Below, piece by piece: positions 20,168 to 28,931 of a stretch of 64,000 nt of DNA. The notes beneath the pieces are model-generated. The model did no database searches. It had not been told where the DNA came from and worked only from the letters and a program-made list of their open reading frames with translations. The stretch spans positions 248,001 through 312,000 of the forward strand of contig NZ_JAAMQU010000001.1 in NCBI RefSeq assembly GCF_013522925.1. The letters run 5' to 3'. Positions within the stretch are counted from its first letter, which is position 1, and each line of letters begins with the position of its first letter. The translations under genes and the position numbers were made by a program. This DNA comes from Pseudomonas japonica (GTDB lineage: Bacteria > Pseudomonadota > Gammaproteobacteria > Pseudomonadales > Pseudomonadaceae).

Positions 20168-20195
20168 TAGCCCCGCGGCCGTGCGCGCGGGGCTA
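20168..20195. terminator. Hairpin between DUF2388 gene and gcvH
   Basis: TAGCCCCGCG (20168-20177) and CGCGGGGCTA (20186-20195) are perfectly complementary with an 8-base loop, followed by TCCCTCATT. It lies between two convergent genes only 39 bases apart and can serve both directions. Confidence 0.65.
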
Positions 20196-20199
20196 TCCC

Positions 20200-20583
20200 T
20201 CATTCCCCGATAGCGCTTTGGTACCCTGCGGCATCCAGCAGCTTGTCCAGCTCGGCGGTATCGGTTGGCTTGATCTTGAAGAACCACGCGCCGTAAGGTT
20301 CGCCGTTGACGCTTTCAGGGGCGTCGGCCAGTGCTTCATTGACCGCGATCACTTCACCGCTCACCGGCGCATAAATGTCGGAAGCTGCCTTCACCGACTC
20401 CACCACGGCTACCTGGTCATTGCGGGAAACGGTTTTTCCAACCTCCGGCAGTTCGATGAACACTACATCCCCCAGGGCTTCCTGGGCATGGTCGGAAATA
20501 CCGACGGTAACGCTGCCATCGGCTTCAAGGCGTGCCCACTCGTGGCTTTCGGCATAACGGAGTTCAGCTGGGATATTGCTCAT
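20200..20583 (-). CDS. gcvH: Glycine cleavage system H protein
   Basis: 127 residues. It is the lipoyl carrier that shuttles the methylamine arm between the P, T and L proteins. The lipoylation site Lys is in [18 protein letters not shown], at about residue 65, and the flanking hammerhead fold is intact. It lies 42 bases downstream of gcvT on the same strand. The gcvP gene, which follows gcvH in related genomes, is not here: the next gene starts on the other side of a 40-base gap. Confidence 0.95.
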   Translation of the reverse strand: MSNIPAELRYAESHEWARLEADGSVTVGISDHAQEALGDVVFIELPEVGKTVSRNDQVAVVESVKAASDIYAPVSGEVIAVNEALADAPESVNGEPYGAWFFKIKPTDTAELDKLLDAAGYQSAIGE

Positions 20584-20625
20584 GGGTAGTCCTCAAAAGG
20601 TCGACGGGGATTGCCACGGTTGGCG

Positions 20626-21705
20626 TCAGATCAGTATTTTGCCGTGTCGCACGAAGGTGGGTTTCACCACTCGCACAGGGTACCACTTGCCACGGATTTC
20701 CACTTCGGCGCGCTCTGGCGTTTGCCGCGGCACTCGGGCCAGCGCAATGGACTTGCCAAGCGTAGGCGAAAAACTGCCGCTGGTGATTTCACCCTCGGCC
20801 TTGTCGAGGCGCACCACTTGATGGGCGCGCAGCACGCCGCGCTCTTCCAGTACCAGCCCTACCAGCCGTGAACCTGGCCCGGCAGCGAGTTCTGCCTCCA
20901 GCGCGGCGCGGCCGTTGAATGCCCGGTTCGACGGCTCCAGGGCGACTGTCCAGCCGAGGTTGGATACCCAAGGGGAATGTGCTTCGTCGAGCTCCTGCCC
21001 GTAGAGGTTCAGGCCTGCCTCAAGCCGCAGGGTGTCCCGGGCACCAAGGCCGATTGGCGTGATCCCGGCCCCTACCAGGTCGTTGAACAATGCGCAGACC
21101 TCGTCTGCGGGAAGGAGAATCTCCAGCCCGTCCTCGCCGGTATAACCCGTGCGAGCGATGAACCAGCCGTGATCTTCGCCCGCCTGGAACGGCTGGAGTT
21201 TGCGGATGAGGGCCGCACGCGTGCCACCCAACAGCTCCGCGACCCGCTCTCGCGATGTAGGGCCTTGCACGGCAAGGATTGCGGTGGTCACCCGCTCGAT
21301 CACTTCCACGTCCTGCCCTTCGGCCTGGGCGCGCAGCCAGGCCAGGTCCTTGCTGCGGGTCGCCGCGTTGACAACCAGGCGGTAGCCTTCTTCGCGCCGG
21401 TACACGATCAGGTCGTCGATGATCCCGCCGTGGGCATTGAGCATGGCGCTGTAAAGGGCGTGCCCAGGCCCATGCAACCGGTCCACATCGTTGGCCAGAA
21501 GTTGGCGCAGCCACTTGTGGGCGCCGCTGCCCACGACGTCGACCACTGCCATGTGGGAAACGTCGAATACACCGCAGGCCCGGCGCACCTCATGGTGCTC
21601 CTCGACCTGGGAGCCATAGTGCAGAGGCATTTCCCAACCGCCAAAATCGACCATCCTGGCACCCAGTGCCAGATGCTGGTCGTACAGCGGTGTGCGCAAT
21701 CCCAT
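20626..21705 (-). CDS. gcvT: Glycine cleavage system aminomethyltransferase (T protein)
   Basis: 359 residues from ATG 21705, which precedes the conserved [20 protein letters not shown]; a longer frame from 21783 adds 26 unrelated residues. It transfers the methylene group from lipoyl-bound aminomethyl of H protein to tetrahydrofolate and frees ammonia. Folate-binding segments are visible ([22 protein letters not shown]-like [28 protein letters not shown]). It is in an operon with gcvH. No glycine riboswitch is recognisable in the 120-base leader. Confidence 0.95.
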   Translation of the reverse strand: MGLRTPLYDQHLALGARMVDFGGWEMPLHYGSQVEEHHEVRRACGVFDVSHMAVVDVVGSGAHKWLRQLLANDVDRLHGPGHALYSAMLNAHGGIIDDLIVYRREEGYRLVVNAATRSKDLAWLRAQAEGQDVEVIERVTTAILAVQGPTSRERVAELLGGTRAALIRKLQPFQAGEDHGWFIARTGYTGEDGLEILLPADEVCALFNDLVGAGITPIGLGARDTLRLEAGLNLYGQELDEAHSPWVSNLGWTVALEPSNRAFNGRAALEAELAAGPGSRLVGLVLEERGVLRAHQVVRLDKAEGEITSGSFSPTLGKSIALARVPRQTPERAEVEIRGKWYPVRVVKPTFVRHGKILI

Positions 21706-21825
21706 GGGGTTCTCCTTCCCGGCGCTGCGAATGGGCGGCATTGTAGCCTTCCTATCTGCCCCTGGCACCCTGGCGCAACGCAACCTGGCATTCCGCCTGC
21801 TTACCTGGCCGCTTTGCCACTGACG

Positions 21826-23100
21826 TTAGAGTGCCCCTTGCGCCACCTTCGCCAATGCTGGTAGATCCCCGCCAAGCCCCAGCGCATGCCGCACGAAGGC
21901 TGCCTTGGCGTCGGGCAGGCCCTGTACCAGCGACAACCCGGTATTGCGCAACCAGCGCACGGGTAGCGGGTTGGCCTGGAAAAGCCGTTCGAAGCCTTCC
22001 ATTGCCGCCATCAGGGCCAGGTTGTGCGGCATTCGCCGACGCTCGTAACGGCTGAGCACACGCTCGTCGGCCAGGCGCTCGCCTCGCTGCCGCGCGCGTA
22101 GCAGCTCTTCGGCGAGCACGGCGGCATCCAGCAGCCCGAGGTTCACGCCCTGGCCTGCCAAGGGATGGATGGTGTGCGCGGCATCCCCTATCAGGGCCAG
22201 CCCGGGCTCTACATAGCGCCGGGCGTGGCGCTGACGCAACGGGATGCACAACCGCGAATCGGCATGCAGCACTTGACCCAGGCGGTGCTCAAACCGGGCA
22301 CTCAGCGCCGCGCAGAACGCCTGAGTATCGAGCGCCATCAAGCGACGGGCTTCTTCGGGCGTGGTCGACCACACAATGGAAGACCAATGCTCGCCGGTGT
22401 TGCCCTGCAACGGCAGGAAAGCCAGCGGGCCGTCGTCACCGAAGCGCTGCCAGGCGGTTGCGCGATGGCCAAGCTCGGTTCTCACGCTGGTCACGATGGC
22501 GTGATGAAGGTAGTCCCACTCACGCGTGGCACTGCCGGCCAGCCGGCGGATGGCGGAGTTGGCGCCGTCGGCGGCGATCACCAGTGGGGTGCGCACCTGG
22601 GAGCCGTCGGCCAGGCTGAGCAGGCGGTCATCGCCGGAGTGCCGCATCTGCTCGACCCTGGCACCGCCAAGCAAATGGACGTCCCGCTGCTGCAAGGCTT
22701 CGAGCAGCGCATCCTGTACAACGTTGTTCTCCACGATATGGCCCAGCACTTGTGCGTGCACGTTCGCAGCGCTGAAATGCACCGCGCCCGTGCCGCTGCC
22801 GTCCCACACATCCATATCGGTATACGGGCTTACCCGCCGGGCACACATGGCGCTCCATACGCCCAGACGCTCGAATATCCGCTGGCTGGCCGCTGACAGC
22901 GCACTCACCCGTGGCTCGAAGGGCGAGCCCGGGTCGAAGGGCTGCGGCATAAGATTGCCGCCATCGATGATCATGACCTTGAGGCCGCTGCCTGCCAGCG
23001 CGAGCGCCAGCGTGCTGCCAACCATCCCGGCGCCGACGATGGCTACATCTGCTGTAGTTTCCATGAGGTTGCTGCCTTTGCCGGAACCTGTCGCATTCAT
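21826..23100 (-). CDS. UbiI/VisC-type FAD-dependent ubiquinone hydroxylase
   Basis: 424 residues from ATG 23100, which overlaps the ubiH stop (ATGA) and has AGGAAG six bases upstream; a second ATG at 23064 gives 412 residues and begins closer to the domain. The FAD fingerprint DVAIVGAGMVGSTLALALAG and the second FAD motif LIGDAAHTIHPLAGQGVNLGLLD are intact. It belongs to the UbiH/UbiI/UbiF family that hydroxylates the benzoquinone ring in ubiquinone synthesis. It is the last gene of the operon ygfB-pepP-ubiH-this gene. Confidence 0.9.
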   Translation of the reverse strand: MNATGSGKGSNLMETTADVAIVGAGMVGSTLALALAGSGLKVMIIDGGNLMPQPFDPGSPFEPRVSALSAASQRIFERLGVWSAMCARRVSPYTDMDVWDGSGTGAVHFSAANVHAQVLGHIVENNVVQDALLEALQQRDVHLLGGARVEQMRHSGDDRLLSLADGSQVRTPLVIAADGANSAIRRLAGSATREWDYLHHAIVTSVRTELGHRATAWQRFGDDGPLAFLPLQGNTGEHWSSIVWSTTPEEARRLMALDTQAFCAALSARFEHRLGQVLHADSRLCIPLRQRHARRYVEPGLALIGDAAHTIHPLAGQGVNLGLLDAAVLAEELLRARQRGERLADERVLSRYERRRMPHNLALMAAMEGFERLFQANPLPVRWLRNTGLSLVQGLPDAKAAFVRHALGLGGDLPALAKVAQGAL

Positions 23101-24290
23101 CGGGTGCTTCCTACGCCCGTACCCATGCCCATCGCCTGCCGGGCGAACCACTGGCGCGCAGGCGGCAGCAGATCCAGCCCGAGCAAGCCAAGGTTGCGGC
23201 CATGAGCTACCCAGCGGCCTGGCTGGGAAAACAGGCGGGTGACCTGGTCGGAGAAGCCTATGGTCCATTGCTGGTCACGCTGCTGGGCGGCAAGGTAACC
23301 CTGCAAAGCTGCCAACTCGCCGGGCGGGGCATCACTGCCCGCCAGCGCCTGGGCCAACGCTTGCACATCCCGTAATGAAAGGTTGAACCCCTGGCCGGCG
23401 ATCGGGTGCAGGCTGTGGGCTGCGTTCCCTAGCACAACCAGGTTACGGCGCACTTGCTCACGGGCCTCGGCCAGCGCCAAGGGGTAGAGGCTGCGTGCGC
23501 CAACCTGGGTAAGCGTACCCAGGCGATAGCCGAAGCTTTGTTGCAGCTGAGCAAGAAAGGCCGCGTCCGCAAGTGCCTGCAAGCGCTTGGCATCGGCAGG
23601 CTTGCGGGTCCACACCAAGGCGCAGCGATTATCCGGCAGCGGCAGCAACGCCAGCGGGCCATCATCCGTAAAGCGTTCGAACGCCTGGCCGTTATGCGGC
23701 TCGTTAAAGCTGACGTTGGCAATCAGCGCGGTCTGGTCGTACTCGCGCACCTTCACCTCGACGCCCAACTGATCACGCAGGCCTGAACGGCCGCCGTCGG
23801 CAAGCACGGCCAGAGAGCAGGTGAGCTGGGTTTCGTCGGCAAGCGTAAGGCGATAGCCGTTGGGCTCGGCACGCAAGGCGGTTACTTCGGCAGGGCAACG
23901 CCAGCTGACGCGCTCCGGGTCCAGGGCGGCCCACAGGCACTGGCCGAGCCAGGCATTTTCTACCACGTAGCCCAGGGCCGGGACGCCCGCTTCGGCGGCC
24001 TCCAGCGTAGTGGCACCGAAGCGCCCACGGTCTGACACATGGATGTTGCGAATGGGCTCGGCGTGTCGGGCTATTGCCTCCCAGACACCCAGGTGCTCGT
24101 AAATAAGCCGGGTGCCGTACGACAGGGCCGAGCTTCGCGCGTCATAGCTGGGTTGATAGCCGTTGCCTGGCGCGAAGGGCTCCACGAGTGTGATCTTCCA
24201 GCCCCGCTCCCGCGCAAGCGGCTGCAAAGCCAACGCGAGGCTCGCCCCCACCAGCCCGCCACCAATGATTGCTATATCGGCGTGGGTCAT
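23097..24290 (-). CDS. ubiH: 2-octaprenyl-6-methoxyphenyl hydroxylase
   Basis: 397 residues. It is an FAD monooxygenase of ubiquinone synthesis. The Rossmann motif is DIAIIGGGLVGASLALAL (about 5-22), the central DG motif is VLADGGRSGLRDQLG, and the FAD ribityl motif is VLGNAAHSLHPIAGQGFNLSLRD. Both ends overlap neighbours by 4 bases (ATGA with pepP upstream, ATGA with the ubiI-like gene downstream), so the operon is translationally coupled throughout. Confidence 0.93.
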   Translation of the reverse strand: MTHADIAIIGGGLVGASLALALQPLARERGWKITLVEPFAPGNGYQPSYDARSSALSYGTRLIYEHLGVWEAIARHAEPIRNIHVSDRGRFGATTLEAAEAGVPALGYVVENAWLGQCLWAALDPERVSWRCPAEVTALRAEPNGYRLTLADETQLTCSLAVLADGGRSGLRDQLGVEVKVREYDQTALIANVSFNEPHNGQAFERFTDDGPLALLPLPDNRCALVWTRKPADAKRLQALADAAFLAQLQQSFGYRLGTLTQVGARSLYPLALAEAREQVRRNLVVLGNAAHSLHPIAGQGFNLSLRDVQALAQALAGSDAPPGELAALQGYLAAQQRDQQWTIGFSDQVTRLFSQPGRWVAHGRNLGLLGLDLLPPARQWFARQAMGMGTGVGSTR

Positions 24291-25621
24291 GAATACGCCG
24301 CCCGCGCGGCCGCCATCAGTGCTTCAACTTCGTCGATGGCCTTGGGTACACCGCTAGTAAGAATTTCACAGCCTGTGCGCGTTACCACCACGTCGTCCTC
24401 GATGCGCACACCAATGCCCCGCCATTTTTTCGGGACCTGGTCATTGTGCGGCGATATGTAGATGCCAGGCTCGACCGTGAGTGCCATGCCCGGCTCGAGC
24501 ACGCGCCACTCCCCGCCCACCTTGTACTCACCCACATCGTGTACATCCAGCCCCAGCCAATGGCCGGCGCGGTGCATATAAAACCCTCGATGCGCTTCGG
24601 CCGCGATCAACTCGTCGACATCGCCCACCAGCAAGCCCAGCCGTACCAGGCCTTCGGTAATCACCCGTACCGTGGCTTCGTGCGCGCGGTTCCAGTGCTT
24701 GCCTGGTGCGATCTCGGCGAACGCCGCCTGCTGGGCCTGCAGCACGATCTCGTAGATGGCCCGTTGCTCGGGCGAGAAGGTGCCGCTGACCGGGAAGGTG
24801 CGCGTAATGTCGCTGGCGTAGCAGTCGATCTCGCAGCCGGCGTCGATCAGTACCAGGTCGCCATCGCGAAGCAGGGCGTTGTTGTCCTGATAATGCAATA
24901 TGCAGGTGTTGCGCCCGGCCGCGACGATAGAACCATAGGCCGGCATCCGTGCGCCTCCCCGGCGAAACTCGTAGTCCAGCTCGGCCTCGAGGCTGTACTC
25001 ATGAAGCCCGGGGCGCGCGGCCTGCATCGCACGCACATGGGCGCGGGCGGAGATGGCCGCAGCTTCTCGCATCACCTTTATCTCGGCCGCCGACTTGTAC
25101 AGGCGCATGTCATGAAGCAGGTGGTCCAGCGCCACGAATTCCTTGGGCGGCTGCGCGCCGAGGTTGGCCTTGGAGCGGATCTGATTCACCCATTCCATGA
25201 GATGGCGATCGAATTCCGGGTGGCTGCCCATCGCGGTGTACACGCGGTCGCGGCCTTCGATCAAGCCGGGAAGGATGTCGTCGATGTCGTTGATCGGGAA
25301 GGCGTCATCCGCGCCATAATCGCGAATTGCCCCTTCCTGGCCCGCCCTCAACCCGTCCCAGAGCTCCCTGAGTGGGTCGCGCTCCCGGCAAAAGAGCACG
25401 TATTCACCGTGCTCTCTTCCGGGGATAAGCGCGATGACCGCTTCCGGCTCGCCGAAACCACTGAGGTATTGGAAGTCACTGTCCTGGCGGTAGATATGCT
25501 CCACGTCGCGGTTGCGGATGGTCACCGCGGCTGCCGGCAGGATAGCGATGCTGTTCGGAACCATCTCGGCCATCAGGGCCTTGCGCCGGCGGGCATATTC
25601 AGCCTTGGGAATCTGGACCAT
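24287..25621 (-). CDS. pepP: Xaa-Pro aminopeptidase
   Basis: 444 residues. This M24B aminopeptidase removes N-terminal residues before proline. The pita-bread metal ligands are visible: two Asp in LVLIDAGCEIDCYASDITRT, His in AGHWLGLDVHDVGEY, Glu in MALTVEPGIYI and Glu in IGVRIEDDVVVT. The N-terminal domain starts IPKAEYARRRKALMAEM. It precedes ubiH with a 4-base overlap and follows ygfB by 20 bases. Confidence 0.95.
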   Translation of the reverse strand: MVQIPKAEYARRRKALMAEMVPNSIAILPAAAVTIRNRDVEHIYRQDSDFQYLSGFGEPEAVIALIPGREHGEYVLFCRERDPLRELWDGLRAGQEGAIRDYGADDAFPINDIDDILPGLIEGRDRVYTAMGSHPEFDRHLMEWVNQIRSKANLGAQPPKEFVALDHLLHDMRLYKSAAEIKVMREAAAISARAHVRAMQAARPGLHEYSLEAELDYEFRRGGARMPAYGSIVAAGRNTCILHYQDNNALLRDGDLVLIDAGCEIDCYASDITRTFPVSGTFSPEQRAIYEIVLQAQQAAFAEIAPGKHWNRAHEATVRVITEGLVRLGLLVGDVDELIAAEAHRGFYMHRAGHWLGLDVHDVGEYKVGGEWRVLEPGMALTVEPGIYISPHNDQVPKKWRGIGVRIEDDVVVTRTGCEILTSGVPKAIDEVEALMAAARAAYS

Positions 25622-25641
25622 GCGGCAAGGCTCCTCGGCGA

Positions 25642-26196
25642 TCAGTGCAGGGATGGCTTGGGCGTTGGCGCGGCCGGTTTCGCGAACTCCGAGTAAAGGA
25701 GCAAGGGCGCGACACGCAGGTATTCCATCACTTCCATATAATCGGTTTCGCCGTCTTCGGATTCCTCGAGCGCGTCTTGAACCTGAGCGATAGCGGCGAG
25801 GTCCTGCAACACCTCCTGCGCGTCTTCACTAAGCTTTTTGCCACCTCCGGCCAGGCCGAAGCCGGTGAGAAAACCCTGGCACCACTGGCCTAGCGCGGCG
25901 GCACGCTCGGCCAGGGGCAGTTCGTCCCCAGGCACCAGCAACACCACGGTGACGTCATCGCCGGTGAGCTCGGTCTTGACCATTTCCTGCAGGCCGATCA
26001 GCGCCTGCCGAACGGTCCCGTCAGCGGGCGCGCCGAGTACTTCGATAGCGTCGTCCAGCCACGCGTCGACATCAAAACCTACGCCGGCGCAGCTACGCCC
26101 CAGCAGCAGGCCTTGCAATTCGGCGGGAGAGACAGGGTACCCGTTGTCGGCGAGCAATTTGGCGAAGGCAGCGTACGGGGAACTAGTGTTGGGCAT
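25642..26196 (-). CDS. ygfB: YgfB/YecA family (UPF0149) protein
   Basis: 184 residues, all-helical UPF0149 type, beginning [25 protein letters not shown], with the family pattern GRSCAG and, in the second half, [15 protein letters not shown]. In P. aeruginosa the protein at this place (YgfB) lowers expression of the amidase AmpDh3 and so affects beta-lactam resistance; that is known for the relative, not shown here. It is first in the ygfB-pepP-ubiH operon and divergent from the zapA pair. Confidence 0.87.
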   Translation of the reverse strand: MPNTSSPYAAFAKLLADNGYPVSPAELQGLLLGRSCAGVGFDVDAWLDDAIEVLGAPADGTVRQALIGLQEMVKTELTGDDVTVVLLVPGDELPLAERAAALGQWCQGFLTGFGLAGGGKKLSEDAQEVLQDLAAIAQVQDALEESEDGETDYMEVMEYLRVAPLLLYSEFAKPAAPTPKPSLH

Positions 26197-26351
26197 GGGC
26201 AGCTAGGCGCCGGGCGGCGCAATGTCTAGAATGAAGGCTTCGTATCCTACACCGGCAGGTACGCCAAGACCATCGACGCAACCGCCGGCCCGCGCTGTGG
26301 TCTGCTTTCGTTCACACCGCCCCATTACCAGGACATCGTAACCGCCCACCC

Positions 26352-26561
26352 ATGGAACAGAACGACCTGCAAGCGCTGATGGGCAAGATCGAACTTCTGA
26401 TCGAACGCGTCGAGCACCTCAATCGGCAAAATGCCCTCCTTCACGCCCATGAACGTACCTGGCGCGAGGAGCGAGCCCACTTGATCGAGAAAAACGAAGT
26501 CGCCCGCCGCAAGGTCGAGTCGATGATTTCGCGCCTCAAGGCCCTGGAGCAAGACTCATGA
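26352..26561 (+). CDS. TIGR02449-type small coiled-coil protein
   Basis: 69 residues, nearly all helical with heptad pattern (IELLIERVEHLNRQNALL, REERAHLIEKNEVARRKVES). The shape and place next to zapA are typical of the small ZapB-like TIGR02449 family in Pseudomonas. Its TGA overlaps the zapA ATG (ATGA at 26558), so the two proteins are made together. A role with ZapA at the division ring is plausible but is inferred from context. Confidence 0.85.
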   Translation: MEQNDLQALMGKIELLIERVEHLNRQNALLHAHERTWREERAHLIEKNEVARRKVESMISRLKALEQDS

Positions 26562-26875
26562 ATTCGAGCAACAGCGTTACCGTGCATATCCTGGACAAGG
26601 AGTACTCGATCATGTGCCCGCCCGAAGAGCGCGGCAACCTGATCAGCGCGGCGCGCTACCTGGACGGCAAGATGCGTGAAATCCGCACGGGCGGTAAAGT
26701 GATCGGTGCCGACCGGATCGCAGTAATGGCCGCGCTGAACATCACCCATGACCTGCTGCATCGCAAGGAAACCAGCGAAGCGCAGCCCAGCGGTGCTACC
26801 CGCGAACAGGTACGCGACCTGCTGGAACGGGTGGATCTGGCACTTGCCACTAGTCAGGTCGCGCCCAGGGGCTGA
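26558..26875 (+). CDS. zapA: Cell division protein ZapA
   Basis: 105 residues. ZapA bundles FtsZ filaments at midcell. The N-terminal strand region VTVHILDKEYSIMCPPEE and the following YLDGKMREIR helix are the family signature; the C-terminal half is a dimerising coiled coil. It overlaps the upstream coiled-coil gene by 4 bases. 6S RNA and fau follow, the usual zapA-ssrS-fau order. Confidence 0.95.
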   Translation: MNSSNSVTVHILDKEYSIMCPPEERGNLISAARYLDGKMREIRTGGKVIGADRIAVMAALNITHDLLHRKETSEAQPSGATREQVRDLLERVDLALATSQVAPRG

Positions 26876-26895
26876 TCCAGGCATATGGTTTGGGG

Positions 26896-26901
26896 TATAC
26901 T
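26896..26901 (+). promoter_or_regulatory. -10 element of the 6S RNA gene
   Basis: TATACT at 26896-26901 sits 7 bases before the predicted 6S 5' end and 21 bases after the zapA stop. The bases GGGG before it act as a GC-rich spacer end. Confidence 0.6.
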
Positions 26902-26907
26902 CGAGCC

Positions 26908-27087
26908 CGCTCCCTGGAGTGCGCGCCAGTCGGTCATGTCCCTGAGCCGATACGCACAACCACGGAAGTTGCACGTTGGGGCTGGTGTGCATGTCCGCTC
27001 GACGGAAAGCCTGAAAGCCTCCTGCAATCTCCACCTTGAACTTTCGGGTTCAAGGGCTACACCGACAGCGGTTCGTCGGGGAGCGCC
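26908..27087 (+). ncRNA. ssrS: 6S RNA
   Basis: About 180 bases between zapA and fau, the standard place. 6S RNA mimics an open promoter and binds sigma-70 RNA polymerase in stationary phase. Conserved blocks are clear: CCAGTCGGTCATGTCCCTGA near the 5' side, GTTGCACGTTGGGGCTGG, GTGCATGTCCGCTCGACGGA, and GACAGCGGTTCGTCGGGGAG near the 3' end. The ends pair (GCTCCC at 26910-26915 with GGGAGC at 27079-27084). A T-run follows at 27088. The ends are estimated to within a few bases. Confidence 0.93.
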
Positions 27088-27147
27088 TTTTTTCGCCCTG
27101 CCTTCAGGGCACCCCAGGCTCCCTTGCCATCCGCGGAGCCTGCCAGC

Positions 27148-27765
27148 ATGATCGAAGCCTCCTCCCTTACACGCAACCAGCTGCGCAAACGCCTGCGTGA
27201 CGCGCGCAACGCACTTGCGCCTGCTCAGCGCCGCGCCGCCGCGCGTGGGCTGTATCGCCAGCTCAGCCACCACCCGGTGTTCCGGCGGGCACGCAGCGTT
27301 GCCCTGTACCTGCCCAACGATGGCGAGATCGACCCGCGCCCTTTGCTGCGTAGCGCTCAACGGCGAGGCAAACACACTTACCTTCCGGTGCTTAGCCCAT
27401 GGCCGCGCACGCATATGGTTTTCCAGCGCGTGCGGCCTGGAGAACGCTTGCGCGCCAACCGTTTCGGTATTGCCGAGCCCATGCGCTGCCCTCGGCGGCA
27501 GCGGCGGATCTGGGCGCTGGACCTGGTGCTGCTGCCGCTGGTGGGCTTCGATGAACAAGGCGGGCGGCTGGGGATGGGCGGCGGCTTCTACGACCGCAGC
27601 CTGGCGTACCGGGCAAGGAGGGTTACCTGGCGAAAGCCGACCTTGCTGGGGCTGGCGCATGAATGCCAGAAAGTGGACCGGCTGCAACAAGCCAGCTGGG
27701 ACGTGCCCTTGCAGGGAACCGTGACGGATAACGCCTGGTATGTTGCCGCAAAGGCCCAGGAATGA
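27148..27765 (+). CDS. fau: 5-formyltetrahydrofolate cyclo-ligase
   Basis: 205 residues from ATG 27148; an ATG eight codons earlier lies close to the 6S end and is less likely. It converts 5-formyltetrahydrofolate to 5,10-methenyltetrahydrofolate using ATP. The YgfA/MTHFS signature is visible: LPNDGEIDPRPLL, the loop VLLPLVGFDEQGGRLGMGGG and FYDRSL. It follows 6S RNA as in most gammaproteobacteria, where the two are often cotranscribed. Confidence 0.93.
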   Translation: MIEASSLTRNQLRKRLRDARNALAPAQRRAAARGLYRQLSHHPVFRRARSVALYLPNDGEIDPRPLLRSAQRRGKHTYLPVLSPWPRTHMVFQRVRPGERLRANRFGIAEPMRCPRRQRRIWALDLVLLPLVGFDEQGGRLGMGGGFYDRSLAYRARRVTWRKPTLLGLAHECQKVDRLQQASWDVPLQGTVTDNAWYVAAKAQE

Positions 27766-27778
27766 CGCAGGGGGGAGC

Positions 27779-27919
27779 TTAACGCAGAGGTACGGCGTAG
27801 GCTGCTTCGACAGGTTCGCTTGCCTTGCGCTCCCAGAAGCTCTGGGCATAACCGGTGGTGACTACACCAATGCCAAACAGAAAAACGAGAACCCACAGCA
27901 AGTCCGGTTTACGCCGCAT
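27779..27919 (-). CDS. 46-residue single-pass membrane protein
   Basis: 46 residues from ATG 27919, with a strong AGGAGG seven bases upstream, which decides this start over a longer frame from 28033. The protein is RRKPD, then one transmembrane helix (LLWVLVFLFGIGVVTTGYA, about residues 7-25), then a short polar tail. It lies tail to tail with fau (13 bases apart). Very similar short genes follow fau in other Pseudomonas as far as I recall; function unknown. Confidence 0.75.
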   Translation of the reverse strand: MRRKPDLLWVLVFLFGIGVVTTGYAQSFWERKASEPVEAAYAVPLR

Positions 27920-28114
27920 CGTTGGCCCTCCTGAAGGCATTGTAGCGTGAGCGATAGTGGCCCAAGGCCCCGCTTGGCGGGACCCTGGGTTAAAATTTGC
28001 GCGCATTCTCCGACAGCTTCCGGTCACATGCAAACGCTGATTTCAACCGGCTGTCGGGATAATCCAGCGTGTAACATTTCCCTGCTATCGCACCCTGAAA
28101 AAGGACCGCTTCCC

Positions 28115-28564
28115 ATGGCCTACTGGCTGATGAAATCCGAGCCGGACGAGCTCTCCATCCAAGGCCTCGATCGCCTGGGCCCGACGCGCTGGGACGGCGT
28201 GCGCAACTATCAGGCCCGCAATTTCATTCGCGACATGCGGCCCGGGGACCAGTTCTTCTTCTACCACTCTAGCTGCCCTGAGCCCGGTATCGCGGGCATC
28301 GCTCGCATCGACACCGCGCCCTACCCCGACCCCACCGCCCTGGACAGTGAAAGCCACTACCACGACCCCAAAGCAACCGAAGACAAAAACCCCTGGCTAT
28401 CGGTCGACGTCAGTTGCGCGCGAGTGTTCCCCAAAGTGCTCAGCCTGGGGCTACTCAAGCAGCAAGCCGCGCTTGAGGAACTGGCCCTGGTGAAAAAAGG
28501 CAGCCGGCTTTCGGTGATGCCCGTGACCGAGGCGCAATGGGCGGCGGTGCTGGGGCTGGTGTGA
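28115..28564 (+). CDS. EVE domain protein
   Basis: 149 residues. It opens MAYWLMKSEPDELSIQ and contains WDGVRNYQARNF and GDQFFFYHS, the EVE/YTH-like fold that reads modified bases in nucleic acids. Such proteins are often near fau in Pseudomonas. It is the last core gene before the bacteriocin island. ATG 28115 is chosen because the conserved WLMKSEP starts three residues after it. Confidence 0.9.
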   Translation: MAYWLMKSEPDELSIQGLDRLGPTRWDGVRNYQARNFIRDMRPGDQFFFYHSSCPEPGIAGIARIDTAPYPDPTALDSESHYHDPKATEDKNPWLSVDVSCARVFPKVLSLGLLKQQAALEELALVKKGSRLSVMPVTEAQWAAVLGLV

Positions 28565-28931
28565 CTAAAGCCCTCTGCAATCCCTGACCGAAGCCTCTGA
28601 GGATGCGCCTCGCCAGGCTTCCATGGGGCTGACCGTATCCTTGAATAGCCTGTACTCAGTTTTTGCGGCCGCCGATACTTAAGTTTAACTTACAACCTTG
28701 AGGCGGGCCTTGATTGCCCTGCGCTTGCAGAATATTTTTATACCAAGCATGGAATACTTAATAACCCCTGTAGCAATACCTTAAATTGGCTTTGCTAAGT
28801 AGCCACACTCCTTTGTCGGAAAATCCCTACGCGTCACGCCTAATAATCCTACGGACTAAAGCCTACCCACCTGATTTACCACAGCTTCGCACCAGGCAAA
28901 ACTTACTGCATGCCAACCAGGAGAAGCAGGC
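28565..28931 (+). promoter_or_regulatory. AT-rich leader of the bacteriocin island
   Basis: This gene-free stretch is visibly richer in A+T than the flanks from about 28680. A plausible sigma-70 promoter is TTGATT (28710-28715), a 17-base spacer, and TATTTT (28733-28738). AGGAG (28919-28923) is the ribosome-binding site of the gene at 28932. I saw no convincing LexA box or PrtN P-box, the usual pyocin controls. Confidence 0.4.

Noticed and set aside
21706..21825. Possible glycine riboswitch in front of gcvT
   Set aside because: Only 120 bases, no tandem aptamer cores or conserved motif recognisable.
28871..28887. CTGATTTACCACAG as a LexA box upstream of the bacteriocin
   Set aside because: The spacing is CTG-N8-CAG rather than the CTG-N10-CAG of LexA sites, and the core does not fit. 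Not reported as an operator.
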